Shown: positions 1 through 14,000 of the stretch, in pieces
Layout of the letters: each line of letters begins with the position of its first letter
How positions within the stretch are numbered: position 1 is the stretch's first letter
Program-made: the position numbers and the translations under genes
Assembly: GCA_023846275.1 (NCBI GenBank)
Contig: JAIUJO010000297.1
Location: 459,001 to 523,000 of the forward strand
Length of the DNA: 64,000 nucleotides
Reading direction: 5' to 3'
Source of the DNA: Vanilla planifolia
Lineage: Eukaryota > Streptophyta > Magnoliopsida > Asparagales > Orchidaceae
Notes under the pieces: model-generated
The model's input: the letters and a program-made list of their open reading frames with translations, nothing else
Databases searched by the model: none
Told to the model about the DNA's origin: nothing

Positions 1-3000
1 AGCCTTGCTTAACATAACCTAGCTCTACTCAACTCCGCTCTACTCTACTATACTATACTCTATCCAAGCCTAGCCTAGGCTAGCATACCCTAACCTAGCC
101 TAGCCTAGCTCAACCTAGCTCTACTCTTCTCTCCTCTACTCACCACTCCTCTCCTCTCCTCCCCTCTCATATCCTTTCTGCTCCTCTACTCTCCTCACCT
201 CTCCTCTTCTATACTCCACTCTACTCTACACTACTCCACTCTACTTTATTCTACTATACTTTGTTCCACTCTACTCTACTCTACTATCCTAAACTCTACT
301 ATACTCTACTCCATTCTTTTCTACTCTACTCTACTCGAGCCTAACCAAGCATAGCTTACTTAATCTACCTCTACTCTATTATACTCTACTCTTGCCTACC
401 CTACCCTAGCCTTACCTAGCTTACCTTAGCCTAGAGTAGCCTAACCAATTTGGACTCTACACTACATTACTCTACTCTAGCATATACTAGCCTAGCCTAA
501 CTTAGCATAGAATAACCTTACTCTACTCTGCTCTACCCTATTTTGCACTAATCTACTCTACTCTACTCTTCTTTGCTTTGCTATACTCTACTATGCTCTC
601 TTGTCCTGTCTTGTCCTCTACTCTCCTCTCCTCTACTCTATTGTACTCTACTCTACTCTATTCTACTCTACTCTACTCTACTCCACTCTACTCTACACTA
701 CTCTACTCTTCTCCACTCTAGCCTAGCCCTACCTAGCCAAACCTAGATCTACTTTACTCTGCATTATTATAGCCTACCATAGCCTACCTTAGCCTACCCA
801 ACTTAGCCTTGCCTAACCTAACCTAGCTCTACTCTAGTATACTATACTTTACTCTACTCTACTATACTCTAATCTACTCCTTTATACTCTAACCTAATAG
901 GCTAGCCTAACCAAGCTCTACCCTACTCTACTCTACTCTACTCTATTTTACTCTATTCTACTCTACTCTACTCTAGCAAAACCTTGCCTAGCCTAGCCAA
1001 GCTTAGCTTAGCCTATCCTAACCAAGCTCTGCTCTACTCTTCTCTACTATGATCTACTAAGCTTTACTATTCTTTGCTCTACTCTACTCTACTCTACTCC
1101 ACTCTGCTCTACTCTACTCAGCTCTATACTCTAGCTTAGCCTTACATAGCTTACCTTAACCTAGCCCTACTCTACTCGACTTCATTATACTCTAGCCTAG
1201 CCTAGCCTAACCTAACTCTACTCTACTCTACTTTGCTATATTATATTTGACTCTACTTTACTCTATTCTTACTCAGCCTAGCTTAGCCTAATGTAGCCAA
1301 GGCTAGCCTAACCTATCCTAACTTCATTCTACTCTACTCTACTTTTCTCTATTATGCTCAACTCTACTCTACTCAACTCTTCTTTACTCTGCTCTGCTCT
1401 ACCCTACTCTGCTTGACTCTAGCCTTGCCTAACCTAGCCCTACCTTACATTGCTCTACTCTACTCTAGCCTCACTTACCTTTGCCTAACATAGCCAAGCC
1501 TAACCTCGCTCTACTCTGCTCTACTCTACTTTACTCAACTCTACTCTACTCTACTCAAACCTAGCCAAACAATGCTTAAACTAACCTAACTCTATAATGC
1601 TTTGCTCTTCTCTTCTCAACTCTACTCTACTCAACTTTTCTTTGTTCTACTCTGTTATGTTATACTCTACTCAGCTCTTCTCCACTATACTCTGCTCATC
1701 TCTGCTCTACTATGCTCCAAACTAAGCAACTCTACTCTACTCTAGGCAAGCCTAGACTAGCATAGCCTAACTAAGCTCCACTCTACTCTACTCTTCTCGA
1801 TGCTACTCTATTATTCTCTACTCTACTATATTATACTCAACTCTACTCTACTCTACTCTACTCAACTCTACTCTAACCAAGCCTAGCTTAACCTAGCTCT
1901 ACTTTATTATACTCTACTCTAGCCTAGACAAGCCAAACCTTACTCTACTCTTCTTCACTCTGCTCTGCTCTAGTCTACTCTACTTTGTTATACTACACTC
2001 TATTCTACTCTATTATGCTCAACTTTGCTTGGTTCTGCATTGCACTCCTCTCCTATACTCTACTCAACTCTACTCTACTCTACTTCACTCTAACTTAGCC
2101 TTTTCTAGCCAAACCTTACTAGCTCTACTCTACTTTACTCTACTCTACTCTATTCTACTTTATAATTTAGCATAGCCTAGCTTAGCCTAGCCTACCCTAA
2201 CCTAGCCTAGCTTAGCCTATTCTACCTCAACTTTGGTTAACTCTGCTCAGCTTTATTTTACTTTGCTCTATTGTACTCTACTTTACTCTACTCAGCTCTA
2301 CTTTACTCTACTTTGCTTTGCTCTACTATACTATACTCTTCTCTATTATACTCTAACCTAGCCTAACTTGCTCTACACTACTCTACTATACTATACTCTA
2401 TTATACTATATTCTATTAAACTCTACTCTACTCTAGCTTACCCTAGCCTTGCATAGCTCTACTCTATACTACTCTTTTCTACTCTACTCTATGATGCCTT
2501 ACTTTTCTCTACTATACTTTATTCTCCTCTACTCTATTATGCTCTTCTTTACTTTTTTATGGAATGCTTCGCTCAGCTCTACTCTACTATGCTCTGCTCT
2601 ATATGTCTTCTAGGCTCTACTTTGCTCTACTCTCCTATCCTCTCTTGTACTCACCTCTCCTCTCCTCTTCTCTACTCTACTCTACTCTCCTCTACTCCAC
2701 TTAATGCCACTCTTTTGTACCCTACTCTGCTCTACTCTATTATATTCTACTCCTCTCTACTTTACTATACTCTATTTTAGCCTTGTTAAGCCTAACCTAA
2801 TCTAGCTCTACACTGCTTTACACTATTCTACTCAACCCTTGCCAAGCTGAGTCGACCCTACCCTATCCTAAACTAGCCTAACCTAACTCTACTTTATTCT
2901 ATTCCACTCTACTCTACTCTAGCCTTGCATACCTTAAGCTATCTTAGCTTTGCTTTACTCCACTCTGCTCTACTCTACTCTACACTGCTCTACTTTACTT

Positions 3001-4397
3001 TGCTCTATTCTACTCTAAATTGCACTACTCTACTCTTCTGCTCTACTCTACCCTCCTCTCCTCTCCTCCACTCTACTTTACACTACTCTATTCTACCATA
3101 CTCTCCTCTACTCCACTCTAGCTTAGCCTAACCTAACTCTACTCTACCCTAATTTACTCTTCTTTACTCTACTATAGTCTTGCCTACCCTACCCTAGCCT
3201 AACCTAACCTAGCTCTACTCTACTATAATCAACTCAACTCAACTATACTCTACTCTACAATATTCTACTCTACTCTGCTCTACTTTAATCGACCCTATCC
3301 TGGCCTAACCAAGCTCTACTTTACTCTACACTATCCTAACCTTTCCTTGCCTAATATATCTTTACTCTACTCTACTATGCTATGCTTTGCTCTGCTCTAT
3401 GCTGCTTTGCACAACTCTTCTCTTCTCTACTCTACTCTACTCCACTCTACTCTATAATACTCTACTCTACTCTACACTTTACCCTAGCCTAGCTTAACCT
3501 AGCTCAACTCTACTTTACTATACTTTACTATACTTTAGCAAAGCCTACTCTAGCCAACAATAGCCTAGCCTTGCCAAACTTAGCCTAACCAAACCTAGTT
3601 CTACTCTACTCTGCTCTACTCTACTCTATTATACTCTACTTCACTTTACTTTACATTAACCTAGCCTAGCTTAACTTAACCTTAGCTAACCTAACCTAGC
3701 TAAGCCTTGCCTAATTACCTCTACTCTACTCTGCTTTTCTCTAGTCTACTCTACTCTGCTTTGCTCTACCCTAAACTACACTACTCTACTCTTTTCTACT
3801 CTGCTTCTCTCTTCTTTACTCTACTCTCCTATAGCCTAACCTAGCCTAACCTAGCTCTACTCTACTCTATTATACTCTGGTCAAAGCTGTTCTACTCTAC
3901 TTTAGTCTAGCCTAGCTTAGCATACCCTAGCCTACCTTAGCAAAGCCAAACATAACTCTACTCTACTCTACTCTACCCTACCCTACTCTAATCTACTACA
4001 TTATACTTTATTCTACTCAACTTTACTCTACTCTACCTTACACTAACCTAGCTCAACTTTACACTACTCTACTCTACTCTAACCTATCCTAAAATAGCTC
4101 TGCTTTACTTTGCTCTACTCTACTCTACTGTAGTCTACATTTCTCTTCTTTTTTTTAGTCTCCTCCAAACTACTTTGCTCTACTTTGCTCTGTACTACTC
4201 TAATCTACTCTGCCTATCTCTACTCTACTCTCCTTTTATCGACTCAACTACACTCTACTCAACTTTATTTTACTCTATTCTATTCTACCTTTGCCTAGCC
4301 TAGCTTAACCTTACCTTACCAAGCTTAACCTATCTCTACACTACTCTACTCCCTTACTCTAACCTAGTCTAGCCTTCCCTAGCTTAGCCTAATGTAG

Positions 4398-4416
4398 CCT
4401 AACCTAACCTAACCTA
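4398..4416 (+). repeat. (CCTAA)n run, complement of TTAGG
   Basis: Three CCTAA units plus CCTA lie at the end of a B-block, just before an AGCTC junction. Similar runs are at 4,939-4,955, 55,837-55,855 and 63,436-63,455. They are most simply B-unit variants; identity with the arthropod telomere repeat is noted without assigning origin. Confidence 0.75.
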
Positions 4417-5192
4417 GCTCAGCTCTACTCTACTCTTCTCTACTCAACTCAACTGAACTCTACTCTACTCATCTCTATGCTACTCTAGCCTAGTTTATTC
4501 TCAGATAGCCTAGCCTAACCTTGCTCTACAATGTCCTACTCCACTCTTCTCTATTCGACTCTTCTCTACTCAACTCTACTCTGCTCTAATCTACTCTACT
4601 CTACTCTATTCTACTCTACTTTTCTCAACTCTTCTACTCTAGCCTAGCTTAGCCTAGTTAGCTTACCATAGCCTAACTTAACTTAACCTAGCTTAGCCTC
4701 ACTTTACTATACCCTACTCTACTGTACTCTACTCTATAATACTCTACTTTACTTTAGCCTAGCCTATCCTAGCATTGTCTCACCTAGCCTTACCTAACCT
4801 AGCTCTGCTCTGCTCTGCTTCACTCTACTTTGCTCTACTCTTCTTTGATGTACTCTACTCTAAACTACTAGACTATCCTCTCCTCTACTCAACCCTATTC
4901 TACTTTACTCTACTCTACTCTACTCTCCTCTACTCTAGCCTAACCTAACCTAACCAAACCTAGCTCTATTCTACTATACTCTACTCTATTACTCTAGGCT
5001 AACCTAACTCAGCTCTACTATACTCTAGTCTAGCCCAGCTGGCCTCTCCTAAAAAAGTTATGGTGTACCCTACTCTGCTCTTCACTACTCCTCTTTACTC
5101 TGCTTTACCTTACTCTACTCTTCTCCACTCTACTCTACTCTACTCTACTCTATTCTTCTCTACTCTAATCTATTATCCTCTCCTTTTCTCTA

Positions 5193-5226
5193 CTCTCCTC
5201 TCCTCCCTTTTCCTCTCCTCTCCTCT
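5193..5226 (+). repeat. 34-nt pure pyrimidine tract
   Basis: An unbroken C/T run made by C-for-A changes in A-units (CTCCT). It lies in a C-rich cluster from about 5,170. Long polypyrimidine-polypurine tracts with mirror symmetry can form triplex DNA; that is general knowledge and not shown here. Confidence 0.8.
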
Positions 5227-7479
5227 ACTTTACATTACTTTACTCTACTCTACTCTACTCTTTCCTAACTAGCCTAGTCCATCCTAGCTTTATTCTAATC
5301 TAACCTAGCCTAGCCTAACCTTGCTCTACTCTACACTTCTACTCTGCTCTACTCTCCATTGCTTTGTTCTACTCTACTCTACTCTCCCCTCCTCTACTTT
5401 ACTCTACTCTACAATGCTTTACCCTAGTCTACTCTACTTTACTCTACTCTACATTACTCCACTCTACTCTACTCTACTCAACCCTACTCAACTCTACTAT
5501 GCTCTACTCTACTCTAGGTTAGCTTATCATAGCCTAGCCCAACCTAACACTACTCTACTCTACTCTAGGCTACTATACTCTGGCCTAGCCTAGCATACCC
5601 TATCTTAACTTAGCTCTAATCTACTCTACATGACATTATTCTATTCTACTATATCATAATTAACCTAGCCTAGCTTAGCCCAACCAAACCCTACACTACT
5701 TTATTATACTCTACTTTACTCTAGCTTAGCATTGTCTACCATAACCTACCCTAGCCTAACCTAACTTTACTCTACTAAGCTCTGCTTTGCTCTACTTTGC
5801 TATACTCTATTCTACTTTGTTCTACTCTGTTCTCTAACTTAGCTTAGCTTAGCCTATCCTAGCCAAGCTCAACTCTACTCTACTCTGCTCTGTTCTGCTC
5901 TAACATAGCCAAACAAAACTTAGGCTAATTTGGCCTAACTTAGCCTCGTAAAACCTAGCGTAGCCTAACCTAGCCTAGTCTAACTTAGCCCTACTCTTCT
6001 CTTTTCTACTCTAATCAACTCTGGTCTACTCCACTCTACTATATACTGCTCTGCTCTGATCTTCTCAGTTCTACTCTACTATACTCTACTCTACCCTAGC
6101 ATTGCCTAGCTTAGCCTAACCTACCCTAGCCTAACCTAGCTCTACACTAGTCTACTTTACACTACTCTACTTTACTCAAGCCTTGCCTAGCCTACCCTAG
6201 CCTAGCTTAGCCTCTCCTTGCTTAACCCAGCCAAACCTAGCTCTACTATACTCTACTCCACCCTACTCTATTATACTCTACTCTCCTCCACTCTACCCTA
6301 CTCTACAGTACTCTACCCTAACCTAAAATAGCCTTACCAAACTAACCCTAGCATAGCCTAGCCTAGCTCTACACTACTTTACTCCATAATACTCTACTCT
6401 AACTTAGCTTAGCCTAATCTATCCTAAACTAGCTCAACTCTACTCTACTTTACTCTATTATATTCTACTCTATTCTAGCCTAGCCTCACTTAGCATAGCC
6501 TAGCCAAACCTACCTCTACTTTGCTCTTGTCTGCTCTATTCTGCTCTACTCTGCTTTGCTCTATTCTCCTATGCTCTACTCTACTCTACTCTTCTCTACT
6601 CTACTATGCTCTACTATTATACTCTCCTCTACTCTAATGTACTCTAGCATAGCCTAGCCTAACCAAGTTCTACTCTACTCAAATCTACTCTACCTTACTC
6701 TTCTCTAACCACTCTACTCTAACTTAGCCTAGCTTAGCCTAACATAACCTTAATCTTCTATACTTTACTTAGCTCTACTCAATTCTACTCTTCTCTACTC
6801 TACTATGCTCTACTCTATTGTTCTCTCTTCTATACTCTACTCAACTCTACTCTACTCTAGCTTAGCCTAACCTAACCAAACTCAACTCTATACTTTATTC
6901 TACTCTAGCCAAGTCTAACTTATGCTAGCCAAGCCTAACTTAGCCTAGCCTAGCCTAGCTCTACTTTACTCCACTCCACTCTACTCTACTATACTCTACT
7001 CTACTCTAACCTAGCCTAACCAAGCTCTACTCTACCATACTATACTCTAATCTACTATATTAGATTCTACTCTACTCTAACTTAGTCTAGCTTAACCTAG
7101 CCTAACCTAGATCTACTTTGCTCTACTCTATCCTCGCCTAACCAAGCCTTAGCCTAGCCTAGCCTCACCAAACCTTTGCTATCCCAACCTACAAAACTAA
7201 GCCCTACTCTTCACAACTCTGTCCTACTCTACTCTACTCTGCTCTACTCTACTTTTCTCTATTTTGATCTACTCTACTCTACTCTAGCCTAACCCTTTCT
7301 AGCTTGACCTAACCTAGCTCAACTCAACTCCAATCTACTCTACTCTTCTCTACTCTACTATACTCTACTCCAGCCTAGCATAACTTAACCTAGTCTAACC
7401 AAGCTCTACACTACTTTACTTTACTCTACTCTACTATACTCTACTATATTATACTCTACTCTACTATACTTTCCTCAAC

Positions 7480-8010
7480 CCTACTCTATTTTGCTCTACT
7501 CTACTTTCTCTACTCTACTCTACTTTGTTATGCTCTTTTTGCTCTGCTCCTACTCTTTTTTACTCTTTTCTACTCCACTATACTCTACTCTACTCTACAC
7601 TATTATATTCTAAACTTGCCTACTCTAGTAAAGCCAAGCCCTTCTCTTCTCAACTCTACACTACTCAACTCTATCTACTCTACTCTACTCTTACCTAGGC
7701 TAGCTTAGCCTAACCTAGCCTAGCCTGGCCAAGCATAAACTAGCTCTACTATACTCTACTCTACTTTAACCTAACTTAGCCTAGCCTAACATAACCAAAT
7801 TCTACTCTACTTTACTCTAACATAGCCTGGTTTAGCCTAGCCTAACTTAACCCTACTCTACTCTACTTTGTTATAGTTTGCTCATCACTTCTCTGCTCTA
7901 CTCTTCTCTTTTCTACTCTGCTCTCCTCTATTTTGCTCTACTCTTTTTTACTTTGCTTTAATTTTCTTTATTATACTCTACTCTACTCTACAATACTCTA
8001 GCTTAGCCAA
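7480..8010 (+). repeat. Possible ~340-390-bp duplicated segment
   Basis: CTACTTTGTTAT occurs at 7,520 and 7,863 and CTCTTTTTTACT at 7,553 and 7,941. Each copy then runs through CTCTA units into a B-block. The offset grows from 343 to 388, so if real it includes a sizeable indel. Confidence 0.4.
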
Positions 8011-11000
8011 GCTGAACCTAGCTCTACTCTAATTTACTACTCTCTTGCCTAGCATAGCCTACACTAGCCCAGCCTAGCCTAGACTATCCTAACCTAGGTC
8101 TACTCTATTCTACTCTACTCTACTCTACTCTACCCTATCTTATCCTCGCTTAGCTTTGCCTAGCCTAACATAGCTCAACTCATCTCTACTCTACTTTGCT
8201 CTGCTTTGTTGTATACAGCTTTACTCTGCTCTACTCTACTTTGTTATACTCTAATCTACTCTGTTCTTTTGCTCTGCCCTACTCTACTCTGCTTTGCTCT
8301 CTTCTCTTCTCCACTCCTCTCCTCTATTCTATACTACTTTACTCTACTCCACTCTACTTTAATCTACTCTACTCCATTCTACTATAATCTAATTTACTCT
8401 ACTTTACTCTCCTCTACTCTATTCTACTCTACTCTACTCTAGTGTAGCCTAACCAAGTTCTATTCTACTATACTACACTCTAATCTACTCTACATTATAA
8501 TCTACTCAACTCTACTCTAGCCTATCTTAGCCTAGCCTAGCTTACCCTAGCTTAGCCTTGCATAGCCTAACCTTACTCTACTTTATTGGACTCTACTCTA
8601 CTCTATTATGCTCTACTCCACTTTAACCTTGGCTAACCTAGCCTAACCAAGCACTACTATACTCTACTCTAGCTTAGCCTTGCCTAACCCAGCCTAGCAT
8701 AGCTTAGCCTAAACTAGCACTACTCTGCTCTGCTCTACTTTGCTATGCTCTTCCCTCCTCTACTTTGCTCTACTCTACTCTACTCTTCTCTACTCTGCTC
8801 TTCTCTACTCTATTCAACACTACTCTACTCTATATTCTAGCCTAGCCGAGCTTACCCAAGCCTAGTCAAGCCTATCCTAACTTAGCTTAGCCTAACATAG
8901 CTCAACTCTACTCTGCTCTGCTGTTCTTTTCTCTAACCTACTTTATTGTACTCTACATTAACCTAGCCCAAGCCTAGCCCACCCAAGCCTAACCTACCTT
9001 AGCTTTACTCTACTCTACAATCGTCTACTCTTCTATACTCTACGCTAGCCTTGCCAGCCTAGCATAGCCTATCCTTGCCGAACCTACCACTGCTTTTCTC
9101 TATCCCATTATACTCTGCTCTAATCTGGCCTAGCCTAGCCTACCTTAGCCTAGAATATCCTAGCTTAGCCTTACTAACCCCAACCTAAGCTAGCTCTACT
9201 CTACTATACTCAACTCTACTTTAGTCTACTCTACTCTATTACTATAATCTGCTCCACTCTAGCCTACTTTACTTTACTCTACTCTACTCTACTCTATTCT
9301 ACTCTACTCTAATCTACTCTACTCTAATCTACTTTACTTTACCCTAAACTAGTCTGCTCTATTTTGCTCTACTCTACTCTATTTAGTACTACTCTGCTTT
9401 ACTTTAAAATGTCATACTCTTCTCTGCTTTGCTCTGTTTTGTTATGCTCTACTCTACTCTCTAGCCTAATCTAATTGAGATCTACTCTACTCTACTCTAC
9501 TCTAGCCTAGCCTAGTTATCATAGCTTACACAAGCATAAATTTATCTTGCCTAACATAGCTCAACTCTCCTCAACTCTAGAATACTCTATTATAGTCTAC
9601 TCTATTATACTCTACTCTACTATAGCCTTGCCTATCCTAGTCTTGCATAACCAAGGCTAGCCTTACCTAGCCTAACCTAGCTCTACTCTACTCTACTCTA
9701 CTTTACTCTACTATAATACACACTACTCTACTCTATTCTACTCTACTCAACTCAACTCTACTTTACTCCAACCAAGCCTACCCTAGTCTCTCTTAGCCTA
9801 TCCAAGCCCACTCTACTCTGCCTTACTCTACTATGCTCTATTCTTCTTTATTCTACTCTACTCTACTCTACTCTTCTCTTCTCTACTCTCTTCTAATTTG
9901 TTCTACTCTACTATGCTCTACTCAACTCAGCTCCATTCTACTCTACTCTAGCCTAGCCTAGCCTAACCATGCTCTACTCTACTCTACTCTACTCTACTCA
10001 AATCTTCTCTGCTATAGCCTAGCCTACCTTAGCCTAGGCTTGCCAGTCCTAGTTCTACTCAACTGTACTCTACAAAACTATACTATACTATATTAAACTC
10101 GACTCTATTCTACTCTAATCTACTCTATTCTAACCTAGCCTAGCCTAACCTAGCTCTACTCTACTCTACACTAGCCTGGTCTAGCCTAGCCTAGCTTAAC
10201 ATATCCTACTTCTGGCCTACTCTACTCTACTCTACTCTAATCTACTCTAACCTTGATTGGCCTAGCTTAGCCTAACCTAGCATAGCTTAGCATAGCCTAA
10301 CCTAGCTCTATTCTAGTCTACTCTACTCTTCTATTCTACTCAACCTTCCTTTATTCTACTCTATTGTACTTTAATATAGCCTACCCTAGCTTAGCCTAAC
10401 TTACCTTTACTCTACTCTACTCAACTCTGTTATGCTTTCCTCTATTTTGCTTTATTCTACTCTGCTCTGCTCTTTTCTATTATCCTCTACTCTACTCTGC
10501 TCTACTCTGCTACATTCTATGCTACTCTACTATACTCTTTTCTATTCTAGCCTAGTGTTGCCAAGTCTAACCTAGTCTAGCCTAACCTAACCAAGCTCTA
10601 CTCTACTCTACTATACTCTACGCTACTCTAACCTAGCCTAACCTAACTCTACTCTACTCTACTCTAACTTAGCTTAGCCTAGCCTTGCCTAATTGAGCTC
10701 TACTTTACTCTACTCAGCTCTACTATACTCTACTCTAGCCCAACCTAGCCTAACTTAGCCTAGCCTAATCTAGCTATACTCTTCTCTACTTTGCTATGCT
10801 CTGCTTTATTGTACTCTATTATACATTGATCTACCCTACTTGGTTTTACAATACTTTAGCATAGTCATGCCTAACCTAGTTCTACTCTACTCGACTCTAT
10901 TCTACTCTACTCTTCTCTACTCTACTCCACTCTACTATAACCTACTCTAGCCTAGCCTAGCCTAGTCACGCTTATCCTTGCCTAGCCTTTCCTAGCCAAG

Positions 11001-14000
11001 CCTAGCTTAAGCTAGCTCTACTCTAGTCTACTCTACTTTATTCTACTTTAGCCTTGCTTAGGCTAGCCTAACCTAACCTAACTCTCGTCTACTTTACTCT
11101 ACTCTACTCTATTATACTCTAAAATACTCTACACTACTCTACTCTACTCTAACCTAGACTAGCCTCGCCTTGCCTAACCTAGCTCTACTCTTCTCTACCC
11201 TACTATGCTCTACTCTACCCTACTTGATTATGCTCTACTCTTCTCTACTCTACTCTACTCTATTCTAATATGTTATGCTCTACTCTACTCTATCTTGCAC
11301 TACACTACTCTGCTCTATTTTACTGTGTTGTACTCTACTATACTCTACTCTACTCTTCTCTAGCCTAGCTTAGCAAGCTTAGCCTAGCCTAAGCTAAGTC
11401 TTCTCTACACTACTCTACTATATTCGACTGAACTAAAGCCTAACCTAACCAAGGCTAACCTAGCTCTACTCAACTTTAACCTGCTCTACTATACTCTACT
11501 TGAACCTAGGCTAACCTAGCTTAGCCATGCCAAACCTAACTCTACTTGACTTTACTCCACTCTACTCTAGCCTGGCCTAAGCTAGTCTATCATAGCCTAA
11601 CATAGCTCTGCTTTGCTCTATTCTACCCTCCCCTACTTTGCATTACTTTGCTTTGCTCCATTTTGCTCTACCATGCTCTACTCTGCTATTACTTTTCTCT
11701 ACTCAACTCTACTCTACTTTACTCTACTCAGCTAGCACTGCTCTTCTCTACACCACTCTACTCTACTCTTCTTTGCTCTACTCTACTCTACTCAACTCTG
11801 TGCTTCTGTGCTGTACTCTACCCTACTCTACTCTAGTCATGCCTAGCGTAGCCTAACATAACAAAGCTCTACTCTCCTCTACTCTACTATACTCTACTCT
11901 GCTTTGGCATAGCCAACCTAACTTAGCTTAACCTAGCCTAGCTTATCTTAACCTAGCATAACCTAGCTTTACTATACTCTACTCTACTATACTCTATTCT
12001 ACTTTCCTTTACTCTACTCTACTCTAACCTAGCCTAGCCTTGCCTAACATAACCTAGCTCTACTCTACTCTACTCTAGCCAAGCATAGCCTAGCCAAACC
12101 CAACTCTACTTGACTCTACTCTGCTCTGCTCTACTCTTCTTTCCTTTGCCTTGCTTTGCTCTGCCCTGCTTTGCTTTGCTCCATCCTGCTCTGCTCTGTG
12201 CTGCTTCACTCTCCTTTACTCTGCTCTACTCTTCTTTGCTCCACTCTACTTTACTCCACTCTATGCTACCCTGCTCTACTTTACTCTATCTTAGCCAAGC
12301 CTTGCCTTGCCTAACCTAAACTAACTTATCACTACTCTATTCTGCTCTTCCCTACTCTACTCTACTATAGCCTAACTTAACATAGCCTACCCAAAACCTA
12401 GCCTAGCCTAACCTAGCTCCACTTTATTCTACTTTACTTTACTATACTCTACTCTACTCTACCAACTCTACATTATTCTATTCTACTCTATTTTACTCTA
12501 CTCTACTCCACTCTACTCAACAAAAATCTATTCTAGCCTTGCCTAAATTAACATAGCCTTACCAAGCTCTTCTCTGTGCTACTCTCTTTTCTCTACTCTA
12601 TTCTAGCCTATGCTAGCCTAGCCTAGCCTTGCATAGTTGAGCTCTACTCTACTCATGCCCAGCCTTGCCAAGCTTAACAGACCCTACCCTAGAATTGTTG
12701 AGCCTAGCCTAACCTCACTCTACTCTATTCTACTATACTCTATTATACCCAACTATAATCTACTATACTATAATCTACACTACACTAGCCTAGCCTAGCC
12801 AAGCCTAGTCTAGCCTACGCTATCTTAGCTCCACTCTCCTCGACCATACTATACTCTACTCTACTCGAATCTACCTTACTCTACTCTATTTTACTCAATT
12901 GTATTATATTCTACTCTACTCCAACCTGGCCTAGCTTAGCCTAACCTAGCTCTACTATGCTCTACTCTTCTCTAATCAACTTGACTCTGTTTTTTTCTTC
13001 TCTACTTTATTCTTGTCTGCTCTACCCTACTCTACATTACTCTGCTCTTCTCTACTACTCTACTATACACCACTCCACTTAGCTCTAGCCTATCCTTACC
13101 TAGCCTAACTTAACCTAGCTTTACTCTACCCTTCTCTACTCCACTTTACTCTACTCTACTCTACTCTACAATACTCTACTCAACTCTACCTATACTAGGC
13201 CTAGCCATCCCTTGCTCAGCCTATCTTACCCTTACAAAACCTAGCTATATTCTACTCCACCATACTCCACTCTACTATAGTATACCCTACCATATTCTAC
13301 TATACTCTACTCTATTCTTACCATGCCTAACTTAGCTTCGTGTAACCTAGCTCTACTCCACTATTCTCCAATTTAGCCTTGCCTAGCCTAGCCTAGCTTA
13401 GCCTAACTAAGCTCTATGCTACTTTGCTCTGCTCTACACTGCTCAACTTTTCTGTACTCTACTCTACCCTACTCTGCTCAACTTTACAATTCTCTACTCT
13501 ACTATTTGTTGCTCTACTCTACTCTACTTTATTCTACACTATTATACTCTTATGAAGCCTAGCCTTACAAATCCTAACCTTGATCTAGTCTACTTTACTC
13601 TACTCTACTCTAGCCTAGCTTAGCTGAGCCTAATATAGCATGCCTAGCCTAGCCTAACGTACCTTTGTTTTACTCTACTCCACATTACTCTACTCTACTT
13701 TAATCAACTCTAATTCTACTCTACTCTACTCCAACCTAGCCTAGCATAGCTTAGCCTAACCTAGCTCTAATTTTCTCTATTCTACTCTGTTTTCCTATGC
13801 TCTACTTTTCTTTACTCCACTCTGCTTTGCTCTACAATGCTCTGTTCGACTCTACTCTACTCTACTTTGCACAACTCTTCTTTACTTCGCTCTTCTCTAC
13901 TCTACTCTACTCCACTCTACTCTACTCTACTCCTACTCTACTCTACTCTACTCAAGACAAGGTAGCCAAGCCTAACCTAGCCTTGCCTTGCATAACCTTG

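Noticed and set aside
4398-4416. True telomere array
   Set aside because: Only three to four CCTAA units in a row, embedded in B-blocks from which they differ by one base.
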